Source of the DNA: Streptomyces sp. NBC_00461
GTDB lineage: Bacteria > Actinomycetota > Actinomycetes > Streptomycetales > Streptomycetaceae
Assembly: GCF_036013935.1 (NCBI RefSeq)
Contig: NZ_CP107902.1
Coordinates: 4,497,001 to 4,561,000 of the forward strand
DNA length: 64,000 nucleotides
Reading direction: 5' to 3'
In this document: in pieces, positions 8,272 to 17,020 of the stretch
Layout: every line of letters begins with the position of its first letter
Numbering within the stretch: position 1 is the first letter of the stretch
Notes under the pieces: generated by a model
Databases searched by the model: none
Told to the model about the DNA's origin: nothing
The model's input: the letters and a program-made list of their open reading frames with translations, nothing else
Made by a program: the position numbers and the translations under genes

Positions 8272-8916
8272 ATGGTCGATCTCGACGCCCTGCGCACCCG
8301 CTGGAACCGCGCCCTGGAAGGAGCCCGGCCGCCCGGCGCCGGCCCCGACCCGGCCCCGTACGCCGACAACCTCCTGGCCCGCTGGCAGGAACCGCAGCGG
8401 CACTACCACACGCTCGCCCACCTCACAGCGGTCCTGGAGCACATCGACGTACTGGAGAAGTACGCGGCCGACCCCGACGTCGTACGCCTGGCGGCCTGGT
8501 TCCACGACGCCGTCTACCTTCCCGAACGGTCGGAGAACGAGGAGCGCTCGGCCCGTCTCGCCGAGCGGGCCCTCCTGGAGGCGGGGGTGTCCGAGGCCAG
8601 GACGGCACAGGTCGCCCGGCTGGTCCGGCTCACCGTCACCCACGCCCCCGCCGACGACGACCGCGACGGCCAGGTCCTCTGCGACGCCGACCTCGCGATC
8701 CTGGCTTCGCCCCCCTCCGCGTACGCCGCCTACACGGCCGCCGTGCGCGAGGAGTACCACTTCGTGCCCGGAGCCGCCTTCCGCGAGGGACGCGCCGCGG
8801 TGCTGCGCCAACTCCTCGATCTGCCACACCTGTTCAGGACGCCGTACGGACAGACGGAGTGGGAGGCGACGGCGCGCTACAACCTGAGCGCCGAGCTGGA
8901 ACTGCTCACCCAGTGA
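8272..8916 (+). CDS. HD-domain metal-dependent phosphohydrolase-like protein
   Basis: 214 residues. The HD signature is spread over RHYHTLAHLTAVLEHID (residues ~42-58) and AAWFHDAVY (~73-81), followed by LVRLTVTHAP and LCDADLAILAS, giving the expected H...HD...D ligand order. Such proteins hydrolyse phosphoester bonds of nucleotides or related small molecules; the substrate here is unknown. The ATG at 8272 follows GGGAG (8259-8263); the frame is open further upstream, but those residues lie antisense to the isomerase-like pseudogene. It is divergently transcribed from that pseudogene with a 46-bp gap. Confidence 0.85.
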   Translation: MVDLDALRTRWNRALEGARPPGAGPDPAPYADNLLARWQEPQRHYHTLAHLTAVLEHIDVLEKYAADPDVVRLAAWFHDAVYLPERSENEERSARLAERALLEAGVSEARTAQVARLVRLTVTHAPADDDRDGQVLCDADLAILASPPSAYAAYTAAVREEYHFVPGAAFREGRAAVLRQLLDLPHLFRTPYGQTEWEATARYNLSAELELLTQ

Positions 8917-8999
8917 GTGACGTCCCGCCGTTCCGCCCCCTCAACTGCCCTGCCAGGCCCTAAGGTTGGCCCAACACCGTCACGGGGAGGAACACGCGC

Positions 9000-9344
9000 A
9001 TGTCCGACACGAACGAACTCACGGAGCCGAGCCTGTCGTTCTGGGTCACCGCAGTCGAGGACGGCGACGACGACTCGATGGGGCTCTTCGGCGGCGGCAG
9101 CGGCAGCGGCAGCGGCGACCCTGTCCTCAGGTCCGTACCGCTCGGCCCCCTGCGCAAGAACCTCGCGGCGACCGTCGACGCCCTCCAGCAGTTGTTCGCC
9201 GACGCCGAGGCCCGGGGCGGCACCCTGCCGCTCGCCGAGGCGCAGCTGTCCTTCCAGGTCACCGCGAGCGGCGGCGTCCAGCTCATCGGCACCGGCCAGA
9301 TGCAGGGAACCCGCGGGCTGACGCTGGTCTTCAAGCGGCCCTGA
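9000..9344 (+). CDS. small Pepco-like protein, possible partner of the caspase system
   Basis: 114 residues: an N-terminal beta-rich start (LSFWVTAVEDGDDD), a Gly/Ser linker (GGGSGSGSG, ~32-40), a helix (PLRKNLAATVDALQQLFADA), and a C-terminal beta segment ending in LTLVFKRP. This layout resembles the small Pepco/Trypco-type domains described next to caspase- or trypsin-like peptidases in predicted bacterial conflict systems. The caspase-GHKL gene begins 1.3 kb downstream on the same strand. The Shine-Dalgarno is GGGGAGGAA (8984-8992), and a TAAGGT -10-like hexamer lies at 8961. The domain name is an inference from pattern and context. Confidence 0.6.
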   Translation: MSDTNELTEPSLSFWVTAVEDGDDDSMGLFGGGSGSGSGDPVLRSVPLGPLRKNLAATVDALQQLFADAEARGGTLPLAEAQLSFQVTASGGVQLIGTGQMQGTRGLTLVFKRP

Positions 9345-9418
9345 GAGCAGCCCCGGACCGGCCCGCCACCGCGAAAACCAGGTTCGTTCGGACGCCTGTT
9401 TCCCCTACCCTGCACGAC

Positions 9419-10486
9419 ATGCGAGACATGGGCGGGGACTACGTGACAGAGTCCGTCGCAGGCTGCCTGGCGGCACTGCGGCCGGCGGTGGAGCGGGACT
9501 GGACGAAGGTGAGGGCGGCCGGCCTGGAGTGGAACTGCCATGAGACGGCGGTCCACATCGCGGACGACCTGATCGCGTACGCCGCCAACCTGGCCGGACG
9601 CGCCCAGGACGCCTACGTCCCCTTCGAACTCAAACTCGATGAAGGCACCGACAACGCGGGCCTGCTGCACGTGATCGAGACGACCGGCGCCCTGCTCGCC
9701 GCGGCCGTGCGCACCGCACCGCGCGAGGCCCGCGCCTTCCACCCGTACCCCTTCCGCAGCGCGAACCGCGAGGGCTTCGCCGCGATGGGCATCGCCGAGG
9801 TCGTGCTCCACACTCGCGACCTGGCGGGTGGCCTCGGTCTCGCGTACGAACCCCCGTCCGCTCTCGCCGAGTTCGTCCTCACCCGCCTCTTCCCGCACGT
9901 CCAGCCCGGCCCCGACCACTGGCGCACCCTCCTGTGGGCCACCGGCCGCGGCGAACTGCCCGGCCGCACCCCGCTCACCGAGTGGCGCTGGAACAACAAC
10001 CTGGTCCTTTCCGCCGATCGCCTCACCCTCCAGGGCATCACGCCCGCGGCCGCGCGCGACCTGGTGGCGGGCGGCGACGGCGGCTTCGAGTGGATCGACG
10101 GCGGCCCCTTCGACGGCACCCGGGAGGCCTCCGGCTTCCTGCTCAAGGCATACGAAGGGGGCGTGCACCGGCCGGAGTTCGGCGTCTTCGCCCTCGTGAG
10201 GCGCGAGGACGGACGGGCGATCGGCGGCATCGGCTTCCATGGCGCCCCCGACGAGGAGGGGCGCGCGGAGATCGGCTACGACCTGGTCGAGGGCGGCCGC
10301 GGCAACGGCTACGCGACCGAGGCACTGCGCGCGCTGTCTCAGTGGGCGCTGGCACGGGACGACGTACGCACTCTCTTCGCGACGGTCGAACGGGACAACC
10401 TCCCGTCCCAGGCGGTGGTCACCCGCGCGGGGTTCAGGAAGGTGAGCGAGGTCGAGGAGGGGCTCGCCTACGAACTGCGCGACTGA
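9419..10486 (+). CDS. maleylpyruvate isomerase N-terminal-like / GNAT acetyltransferase fusion
   Basis: 355 residues with two parts. Residues ~1-170 resemble a DinB-like mycothiol-dependent isomerase N-terminal domain (WNCHETAVHIADDLIAYAANLA, then GIAEVVLHTRDLAGGLG). Residues ~190-355 are a GNAT N-acetyltransferase (RPEFGVFALVRREDGRAIGG, EIGYDLVEGGRGNGYATEAL as the acetyl-CoA loop, VERDNLPSQAVVTRAGF). Such fusions may acetylate small molecules or proteins; the substrate is unknown. The start is uncertain: ATG 9419, ATG 9428 or GTG 9443 are all in frame and the last has GGGGA just upstream. It lies between the Pepco-like and caspase genes, all on the plus strand. Confidence 0.8.
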   Translation: MRDMGGDYVTESVAGCLAALRPAVERDWTKVRAAGLEWNCHETAVHIADDLIAYAANLAGRAQDAYVPFELKLDEGTDNAGLLHVIETTGALLAAAVRTAPREARAFHPYPFRSANREGFAAMGIAEVVLHTRDLAGGLGLAYEPPSALAEFVLTRLFPHVQPGPDHWRTLLWATGRGELPGRTPLTEWRWNNNLVLSADRLTLQGITPAAARDLVAGGDGGFEWIDGGPFDGTREASGFLLKAYEGGVHRPEFGVFALVRREDGRAIGGIGFHGAPDEEGRAEIGYDLVEGGRGNGYATEALRALSQWALARDDVRTLFATVERDNLPSQAVVTRAGFRKVSEVEEGLAYELRD

Positions 10487-10600
10487 GCCCGCCCCGCGCG
10501 ACCGGCATCGCACGGCCGTATCGAACCTGGGCTTCGATGGGCGCAACAGCGCTTGTCGGAACTAAAGTTGGCCTCACCAGCAGGCGAAGGGGCGGACGGC

Positions 10601-10675
10601 ATGAGCACAGGCACGACGGACCACACCGGGAAAGCCCCTGGAAGCATCCGGGCCGAGATGGCCCGTCCCGTCTGA
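10601..10675 (+). other. short upstream ORF (24 codons) before the caspase gene
   Basis: ATG at 10601 follows a purine-rich GAAGGGG (10586-10592), and the frame ends at TGA 10673-10675, nine bases before the caspase-gene ATG and in the same frame. The caspase ATG has no good Shine-Dalgarno of its own, so this may be a leader whose translation feeds ribosomes to the big gene. It may equally be a chance ORF. Confidence 0.35.
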
Positions 10676-10684
10676 CCGCCACGC

Positions 10685-13600
10685 ATGCCACCTCAGCACA
10701 AGGCTCTGCTCATCGGAGCAAGCGAGTACGACGACCCTCGCATCCTGGACCTGCCGTTCGTCCCCGACGACCTGCAGCGGATGCGCGACGCCCTGGTCGA
10801 GCGCGGGTTCCAGTCCGCCGAGATCGTCGAGAGCAAACGCGGGATCACTCCGAACACCGTCAACAGCCGGATCCGCACCTTCCTGCGTGACGCCGATCGG
10901 GGCGACACGCTGTTCATCCTGCTCAGCGGACACGGCCAGCACTTCAAGGGCAGCGACTACCTGATCCCGGAGGACGCGACCTTCGACGTGGAGGTCTTCG
11001 CCGAGACCTGCATCGAGATCGGCTGGGAGCGGGAACTCGAGGAGTCCCACGCGACTCATGTCGTGTTCCTCGTCGACGCCTGCCGGGAGGGCATCGACCT
11101 CGACACCATGGCCCCGCCGGGGCTGAAGCAGTGGTCCCAGCGCAAGGTCGCCGACGCACTGCGGCGCAAGGTCGCGTACGTGTACGCCTGCACGGCGCCC
11201 CAACGCGCGAGGTTCGTCCGCCCGAACGACGAGCTGCGGCCGGGATGCGAGGTGGGGACCCGGCCCGGAGAGTCGTTCAGCCTCTTCTCACGCGCCGTGG
11301 CGGACACGATCTGCGCCGATCCTCACGCCCTGCACCTGCACGACTTCTTCGAACGGGTCCAGCAGCGGGTGACAGACCTGCACCGCGCCTACGGCAAGGA
11401 GGGCGCCGTCCAGGTCATCACGGTGCGCGCCGACACCACCCCCGGAGGCGGAAACTTCCCGCTGCTTCCCGGCCCCGAGCGGCAGCCCGAGGCCCACCCC
11501 TGGATCCGTGCCGTCGAGAAGCACCCGGTCTGGCAGCGCACCCCGGACGGCAGCGCCCGTCAACTGCTGCAGCAGGCCTGCGTCGTGCTCGCGGGCCGGC
11601 TGGCCCCGGCGTACGAGGAGGCGGCCCGCGCCCTGCACGACGACCCCTGGCACGACAGCGAACTGGCCCGCCGCACGCACGACAGGCTCGGCTTCCTCAC
11701 CGGCCGCCTGGCCGCCGGTGAGCCGCTGTCCCCGACCGAGGCCGCGCTCGCCGTCCTCCTTCCCCTCGTCGAACAGACCTTCTGGGCCCAGGAGGCGGCC
11801 CAGCGCGTCGGCCTGCTCACCCGCGACGCGGGTGAGCAGGGCCCCGACCACAGCCGCTTCCGCAAGTTCGCCCGGGGCTTCCCGCGGCTGAAGCGCCGGC
11901 TGCGCACCCTGGACAGCGAGAAGACGGCGGACGACTCCGTGGCACACATCCGGTGGTGGCTCTTTCACCGCTGGCTGATCCAGCAGCCCGAGCTGTACGC
12001 GGCCGAGGCACTCAAGTCGCTCCTCGGCGATGTGGCACACGACCCGGACCAGCCGGCCTGGGTGGCCGACGCGCTTTCCGCCGACCGTCTGATGCGCCTG
12101 CTGAAGGAACACCGCACGGCCCCCTTCTCGACCCGCCGGGCCATGGCTCCCGCGCCCCAGGCGGCCGACAGCGCGCCGCACCACGACCACGACGTCATCG
12201 CCGCCAGCACGGGCGACGAGCACGAAGTGCGCTCCGCCCTGGTCTCGGCGCTCGTCAAGGCGGCCTGCGCCATGGCCGTGGACCCGATCGACCTGCCCGA
12301 GATCGTGGTCGAGCACATCGGCATCTACGACAGCGTCGACCTCGGCTCCCTGGTGGACACCGTGCGCCGGTCCGACTGGCGCAACTCCGGAGCAGGCCGC
12401 TCCCTCAACGCCCTGTGCACCCACCCGGCGGTCCAGATCGCCCTGCGGGAGCACGCCTGCCGGGTCGACGGGCTGCTGCGGGACATCAACCGCGGCGACA
12501 ACCCGTCCCTGCTCCCCCTCCGCCCCCTGCCGGCCTACGCCGACGGCAGCCTCGTCCGCCTCGGCGGCAACACCCCGGACCAGCTCTCCGACGGCATCCG
12601 CTTCCAGCTCGCCGAGGACCGCGTCCAGGAACTCCTCATGGGCGAACAGCTCTACGGCGACCGCAGGCTGGCCATCCGCGAGCTGTACCAGAACGCCCTC
12701 GACGCCCTGCGCTACCGGGACTGCCGGACGCGGTACCTGCAGCGGACGGGGCAGCCGGTGACGGCGTGGGAGGAGGGCCGGATCGAGTTCGTGCAGGGCG
12801 TGGACGACAGCGACGGCCGCCCGTACCTCGAATGCCGCGACAACGGCATCGGCATGAGCATCACCGAACTCAGCAGCGTCTTCTCCCAGGGCGGCGTCCG
12901 CTTCGTGGACCTGCCGGAGTACGTCGAGGAACAGGTCGCCTGGAGCGAACTGCCCGAGCCGAAACTCCGCCTCTACCCCAACTCCCGTTTCGGCATCGGC
13001 GTGTTGAGCTACTTCATGCTCGCCGACGAGATCGTCGTACGGACGTGCCGGATGGGCCGGGACGGAAAGCCCGGACGGCTGCTCCAGGTGACCATCGCCG
13101 GGCCGGGAAACCTGTTCCGGGTCGAGGACCTGGGGCAGGGCCAGGAGTCGGGCACGGTGGTGCGGCTGCTGCTGTCACGGAAGGGGCGGGGCGTTTCGTC
13201 CGTGGAGGCGCTGCAGCGGCTGCTGTGGGTTGCTCCGTACCGGACCACGGCCGTGCACGGGGCGCGGGAACACGAGTGGGTGCCGGGTGAACTGAACCTT
13301 GTCGCGCTGGAGATGAGGGTTTCGAGGCCGGAGCGGAGCCGCCCCGTGTCTCCCGCCTGCTACGCATCGGACTCACCGGATCTCTGGTGGGTCGACCACA
13401 AGGGGATCGCCCTGTCGGACGGCCTGCTGACGAACTCCGAGGGTCCGGGCATGGCCAGGCGCCTGCCCTACGGCATCATCGTCAATCTGCACAGTGACCA
13501 CGCGCCAGTCCTCACCGTGGACCGCAAGTCGCTGCGCTCCTTCGACCAGCCCCATGTGCTGGCCGTCATGACCGCCGCCGCCCCGAGCCTGACGCGCCCC

Positions 13601-15358
13601 GGGCAGGCTCTTCCGAACCCCGAGTGGCTGAGCGCGGTCAGCAAGTCCACTCTGCGGTTCGCCGACGTGGTGGCCGAGCACGCGCGGCGCGCGGATCTCG
13701 ACTGGCCGCTCGGCCATCACTCCCTGCCCTTCAGCAAGGTCGGCCACTTCCTTCCGGATGCCGACCTCCTCCCGCTGGTGACCGGTCACTACCCGGCCGA
13801 CTACGCCTACTCCCACGCCGGGTTTTTCTACAACTTCCCTTCCACGGTTCTGCGTTGGCGCCTGCGCACGCTGTACAGCACGGGCGCCGGAGATCCGCGG
13901 TCGCTGCCCGGTGCGGAGAGGTCCGACGCGTTGTGCGCACGGCCGTCGGACTTGTTGCTGCTGGCAGCCGACGGCTACATGTACGCGCTGTCCTGGGACA
14001 AGGTGCTCTCCGACTGGCGGACGGACAGCGGATGGCAGAGCGCCGTAAACCGCCTCGGTCTGCTCTTCCGCTGGCGTGATCCCGCCCAACCCGTCAGCGC
14101 CGCCCAGATCTTCCACCTGAGCCTGAAGTCGGAGCATCCGCCCGCGGAAGTCGCCGAGCGGCTCACCGCCCTGGGATACCAGGTCGAGCCACTCTCCGGC
14201 TGTGCCGAGGCACACTGCGCCGATCTGCCACTGCTGCGCCGGATCGGCGATCCGTTGGACTGGCTGGCTCCCGGCTCGTCCCTCTCGGCCGCCCAGGTCT
14301 GCGTCAGCGCGGCACAACTGCGCTGCTCCACCCTCCAGGCCGCGCAACGCCTGCGGGAACTGGGCTTCACCGTGCCGGAAGACGTCCCGGCCCGGGATCA
14401 CTGGACCGACCAGGAACGGGCCATTCTCCGGGATCTGTGGAAGCCGTACGCCACACCGCCGCCCCCGGAGACGGCGGTGCACGTCTCCCGCGCCCAGCTG
14501 GTCTCCTCGACCTACATCACGCGCACGACCGTGCGACACACCGCGGACTTCCTGACCGAACTCGGCTTCGACGTGCCGGCCGACGCCTCGACCGGACCCG
14601 AGCCGACGGAAGAGGACTATCCCCTCCTGCTCTGGAGCGGACAGTGGGCCTGGGTGGACCAGGAGGTCTCGCTGCTCTACATGGCGGTCGTCGCGCGCCA
14701 CATCCACTGGCCCGTCACCGCCGTCGCGGAGCGTCTGCGAGAGCTCGGCTTCACAGTGGCGCCCGTTCCCGACGAGGATCAACTGCCTTCTCACGAACAG
14801 ACCGCGCTCGTCGGCTTCGGCACCAAGCTGGATGTGAATCGTCCGCTGAGCCTCCGCGCCGTGGCCGAGCGCGCGGATGTGACCGGTATTCCCCTGGTCG
14901 AGGCGATCGCTCACTTCGCCGCGCAGGGCTTCAAGTGCGGCGTTAGCGTCGAGGCGCTGTCCCGGGCCGAGCAGGACGCTCCCCTTGCCCTGCTCGGCCG
15001 GGTCTCCGACCCCCATTCGTTCGGGCCGGTCTCCCCGGACGAGGTTCACGCGGTGGGCGCCGAAGCCGCCGGCCCGCTGCGGGATTTCGGATTCGAGGTC
15101 GCGCCGCCGACCCAAGCGTGGCTGAGGGAACGCCAGTTGGAGGAGGACCTCCGTCAGGCCGTGCAGGCCACCGGCCACACCCCGCGGCCTGCGCCGACCC
15201 CGGACGATCCCCCGCTCTCGCTCGTCACCCTGGCCGTGGTGGGCCTGTCGACCGGCACAGCCCTCCGCGAGGTCGCCCTCACTGCGACGCGGCTCGGCAT
15301 CCGCCACGAGATCGAGGACTGGTTCACCCCGGCATCGGAGGAATCGCCCGCCCCTTAG
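10685..15358 (+). CDS. caspase-like peptidase / GHKL (HSP90-type) ATPase / winged-helix-repeat conflict protein
   Basis: 1557 residues. Residues 5-260 are a C14 caspase-like domain with the catalytic dyad His83 (LLSGHGQ) and Cys133 (LVDACRE). Residues ~270-610 are mostly helical and unassigned. Residues ~640-850 are an HSP90-type GHKL ATPase: N-box RELYQNALDALRY (E665, N670, D673), G1 box DNGIGM (719-724), G2 box SRFGIG (767-772), all apparently intact. The C-terminal ~420 residues hold about seven ~63-residue repeats ending in LxxLGFxV (at ~1163, 1226, 1293, 1354, 1414, 1468, 1537), which resemble the winged-helix repeats attached to HSP90-like ATPases in predicted NTP-dependent conflict systems. 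Inference: the repeats and ATPase sense a trigger and release the protease to cause growth arrest or death. No signal peptide or membrane segment is visible. The start has no strong ribosome site. Confidence 0.88.
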   Translation: MPPQHKALLIGASEYDDPRILDLPFVPDDLQRMRDALVERGFQSAEIVESKRGITPNTVNSRIRTFLRDADRGDTLFILLSGHGQHFKGSDYLIPEDATFDVEVFAETCIEIGWERELEESHATHVVFLVDACREGIDLDTMAPPGLKQWSQRKVADALRRKVAYVYACTAPQRARFVRPNDELRPGCEVGTRPGESFSLFSRAVADTICADPHALHLHDFFERVQQRVTDLHRAYGKEGAVQVITVRADTTPGGGNFPLLPGPERQPEAHPWIRAVEKHPVWQRTPDGSARQLLQQACVVLAGRLAPAYEEAARALHDDPWHDSELARRTHDRLGFLTGRLAAGEPLSPTEAALAVLLPLVEQTFWAQEAAQRVGLLTRDAGEQGPDHSRFRKFARGFPRLKRRLRTLDSEKTADDSVAHIRWWLFHRWLIQQPELYAAEALKSLLGDVAHDPDQPAWVADALSADRLMRLLKEHRTAPFSTRRAMAPAPQAADSAPHHDHDVIAASTGDEHEVRSALVSALVKAACAMAVDPIDLPEIVVEHIGIYDSVDLGSLVDTVRRSDWRNSGAGRSLNALCTHPAVQIALREHACRVDGLLRDINRGDNPSLLPLRPLPAYADGSLVRLGGNTPDQLSDGIRFQLAEDRVQELLMGEQLYGDRRLAIRELYQNALDALRYRDCRTRYLQRTGQPVTAWEEGRIEFVQGVDDSDGRPYLECRDNGIGMSITELSSVFSQGGVRFVDLPEYVEEQVAWSELPEPKLRLYPNSRFGIGVLSYFMLADEIVVRTCRMGRDGKPGRLLQVTIAGPGNLFRVEDLGQGQESGTVVRLLLSRKGRGVSSVEALQRLLWVAPYRTTAVHGAREHEWVPGELNLVALEMRVSRPERSRPVSPACYASDSPDLWWVDHKGIALSDGLLTNSEGPGMARRLPYGIIVNLHSDHAPVLTVDRKSLRSFDQPHVLAVMTAAAPSLTRPGQALPNPEWLSAVSKSTLRFADVVAEHARRADLDWPLGHHSLPFSKVGHFLPDADLLPLVTGHYPADYAYSHAGFFYNFPSTVLRWRLRTLYSTGAGDPRSLPGAERSDALCARPSDLLLLAADGYMYALSWDKVLSDWRTDSGWQSAVNRLGLLFRWRDPAQPVSAAQIFHLSLKSEHPPAEVAERLTALGYQVEPLSGCAEAHCADLPLLRRIGDPLDWLAPGSSLSAAQVCVSAAQLRCSTLQAAQRLRELGFTVPEDVPARDHWTDQERAILRDLWKPYATPPPPETAVHVSRAQLVSSTYITRTTVRHTADFLTELGFDVPADASTGPEPTEEDYPLLLWSGQWAWVDQEVSLLYMAVVARHIHWPVTAVAERLRELGFTVAPVPDEDQLPSHEQTALVGFGTKLDVNRPLSLRAVAERADVTGIPLVEAIAHFAAQGFKCGVSVEALSRAEQDAPLALLGRVSDPHSFGPVSPDEVHAVGAEAAGPLRDFGFEVAPPTQAWLRERQLEEDLRQAVQATGHTPRPAPTPDDPPLSLVTLAVVGLSTGTALREVALTATRLGIRHEIEDWFTPASEESPAP

Positions 15359-15605
15359 GCCGCCGCAACCCCGCCCCCGTCAGCAGCCGCACCACCTCGC
15401 GGCTGCTGACCTGCACGGCGCCGGCGTGCACCGCGTCCGCGTAGCGGTGCGACGGGATGTCGTAGTGGTCGCGCTCGAAGGCGCGCCTGGGTACGCCCAG
15501 TGCGTCGGCGAACGTGTGCAGTTCCTCGTAGGAGAGGTCGCTGACCAGGTGGGACCACATCCGGCCGTGGCCCGGCCAGGTGGGCGGGTCGATGTACACC
15601 GTCAC
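15324..15605 (-). CDS. DUF4031 domain protein
   Basis: 93 residues from the GTG at 15605. The sequence opens VTVYIDPPTWPGHGRMWSHL and continues with SYEELHTFADALGVPRRAF and DHYDIP, the conserved blocks of the DUF4031 family, which has no established function. The GTG overlaps the stop of the upstream gene in a GTGA arrangement, so translation is probably coupled. Its 3' end overlaps the 3' end of the convergent caspase gene by 35 bp. Confidence 0.85.
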   Translation of the reverse strand: MTVYIDPPTWPGHGRMWSHLVSDLSYEELHTFADALGVPRRAFERDHYDIPSHRYADAVHAGAVQVSSREVVRLLTGAGLRRPKGRAIPPMPG

Positions 15606-15982
15606 GACGGCGTTCCACCCATGGCCGGCCCCAGCGCCCCCACGGCCGCGACCTTCACGCCCGCCTTGTGACACACCCAGTGCGGGTCGGGACCCAGCTC
15701 CGGCTCGACCTCCAGCGCGTGCGGGTCGCCGCCGCCGCAGACCGGGCACAGGGGCCAGCGGCCGTACGCCTCCAGCAGGGCGTCCTGGACGTCCTGGGCG
15801 ACCAGCCCGGCAACGTACTCCACACCCTCCGGCCACTGCTCGACCCACCAGCGGCGCTGCACGACGGACTCCTCAACCATGGACACGACGTCCGCCGCGG
15901 CGACCTCGCTCGCGGCCAGGTCGGCGAGCACGAGGGCGCGTGCCGCGTGCAACGCCTGCTCCAGGGGACTGATGGGATGCAT
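15602..15982 (-). CDS. hypothetical protein with CxxC zinc-ribbon-like motif
   Basis: 126 residues, start ATG at 15982. The N-terminal two thirds are helical and acidic (LEQALHAARALVLADLAASE, WWVEQWPEGVEYVAG). Near residue 97, LCPVCGGGDPHALEVEP is followed by HWVCHKAG, a possible partial metal site (C, C, H, C). It forms a two-gene operon with the DUF4031 gene and is divergent from the RpiR regulator. I do not recognise a function. Confidence 0.75.
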   Translation of the reverse strand: MHPISPLEQALHAARALVLADLAASEVAAADVVSMVEESVVQRRWWVEQWPEGVEYVAGLVAQDVQDALLEAYGRWPLCPVCGGGDPHALEVEPELGPDPHWVCHKAGVKVAAVGALGPAMGGTPS

Positions 15983-16001
15983 GCCCCCATTGTGCGCACT
16001 C

Positions 16002-16030
16002 TTGACCCGGCACCAAGCCGAAAATATCTT
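16002..16030 (+). promoter_or_regulatory. sigma-70-type promoter giving a leaderless rpiR transcript
   Basis: TTGACC (16002-16007) and TATCTT (16025-16030) are separated by 17 bp. The GTG start of the regulator is only 6 bases beyond the -10 box, so transcription should begin at or next to the start codon. Confidence 0.65.
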
Positions 16031-16036
16031 TCATAC

Positions 16037-16972
16037 GTGACCCAGAACGTGAAGGAAATTTTCGCGAAGCCCGGCGGCGGCCCCGGCCGCCCCTCGGGCG
16101 CGCCCCCCGCCCCCGCCGCGCTCGCCGCCAAGGTGCGCACGCTCAGCCCTTCCATGACCCGCTCCATGCAGCGTGTCGCCGAGGCCGTCGCGGGCGATCC
16201 GGCCGGCTGCGCGGCCCTCACGGTCACCGGTCTCGCGGAGCTGACCGGCACCAGCGAGGCCACCGTCGTCAGGACGGCCCGGCTGCTCGGCTACCCCGGA
16301 TACCGCGACCTGCGCCTCGCCCTCGCCGGACTGGCCGCCCAGCAGCAGTCCGGGCGCGCGCCCGCCATCACCACCGACATAGCGGTCGACGACCCCATCG
16401 CCGACGTCGTCGCGAAACTCGCCTACGACGAGCAGCAGACCCTCGCGGACACGGCGGCCGGGCTCGACACGGTGCAGCTGGGGGCGGCGGTGAGCGCGGC
16501 GGCAGGGGCGCGGCGGATCGACGTGTACGGCGTCGGCGCGTCCGGGCTCGTCGCCCAGGACCTCGTGCAGAAACTGCTGCGGATCGGGCTGATAGCCCAG
16601 GCGCACAGTGATCCGCACCTCGCCGTGACGAACGCGGTGCAGTTGCGCGGCGGCGATGTCGCCATCGCGATCACGCACTCCGGGTCGACCGGGGACGTCA
16701 TCGAGCCGTTGCGGGTCGCGTTCGAGCGCGGGGCGACGACTGTGGCGATCACCGGACGGCCGGACGGCGCGGTCACTCAGTACGCCGACCATGTGCTGAC
16801 GACGTCCACCGCCCGGGAGAGCGAGTTGCGGCCGGCCGCGATGTCGTCCAGGACCAGCCAACTCCTCGTCGTGGACTGCCTGTTCGTGGGGGTGGCGCAA
16901 CGGACGTACGAGACGGCGGCGCCGGCCCTGGCAGCGTCGTACGAGGCGCTGGCGCATCGGCATCGTCGGTAG
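16037..16972 (+). CDS. RpiR/MurR-family transcriptional regulator with SIS domain
   Basis: 311 residues. An N-terminal RpiR helix-turn-helix (residues ~30-105, with LTVTGLAELTGTSEATVVRT) is followed by a SIS sugar-phosphate isomerase-type domain (~125-290, with IDVYGVGASGLVAQDLVQKL and ITHSGSTGDVI). The gene directly precedes murQ, so the expected effector is N-acetylmuramic acid 6-phosphate or a related cell-wall sugar phosphate. The GTG at 16037 is supported by a promoter whose -10 lies 6 bases upstream. The frame is open further upstream but that region is antisense to the 15602-15982 gene. Confidence 0.9.
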   Translation: MTQNVKEIFAKPGGGPGRPSGAPPAPAALAAKVRTLSPSMTRSMQRVAEAVAGDPAGCAALTVTGLAELTGTSEATVVRTARLLGYPGYRDLRLALAGLAAQQQSGRAPAITTDIAVDDPIADVVAKLAYDEQQTLADTAAGLDTVQLGAAVSAAAGARRIDVYGVGASGLVAQDLVQKLLRIGLIAQAHSDPHLAVTNAVQLRGGDVAIAITHSGSTGDVIEPLRVAFERGATTVAITGRPDGAVTQYADHVLTTSTARESELRPAAMSSRTSQLLVVDCLFVGVAQRTYETAAPALAASYEALAHRHRR

Positions 16973-17020
16973 CGAACCCTCGCCGTTTCGTACGCCGGTA
17001 GCAAACCCTCACCGTTCCGT
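16970..17020. repeat. near-identical direct repeat at the rpiR-murQ junction
   Basis: A 25-bp sequence starting GTAGCGAACCCTCGCCG (16970) recurs 26 bp later as GTAGCAAACCCTCACCG (16996), with three differences in all. The first copy contains the stop codon of the regulator gene. It is either a local duplication or a paired binding site in front of murQ. Confidence 0.7.
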
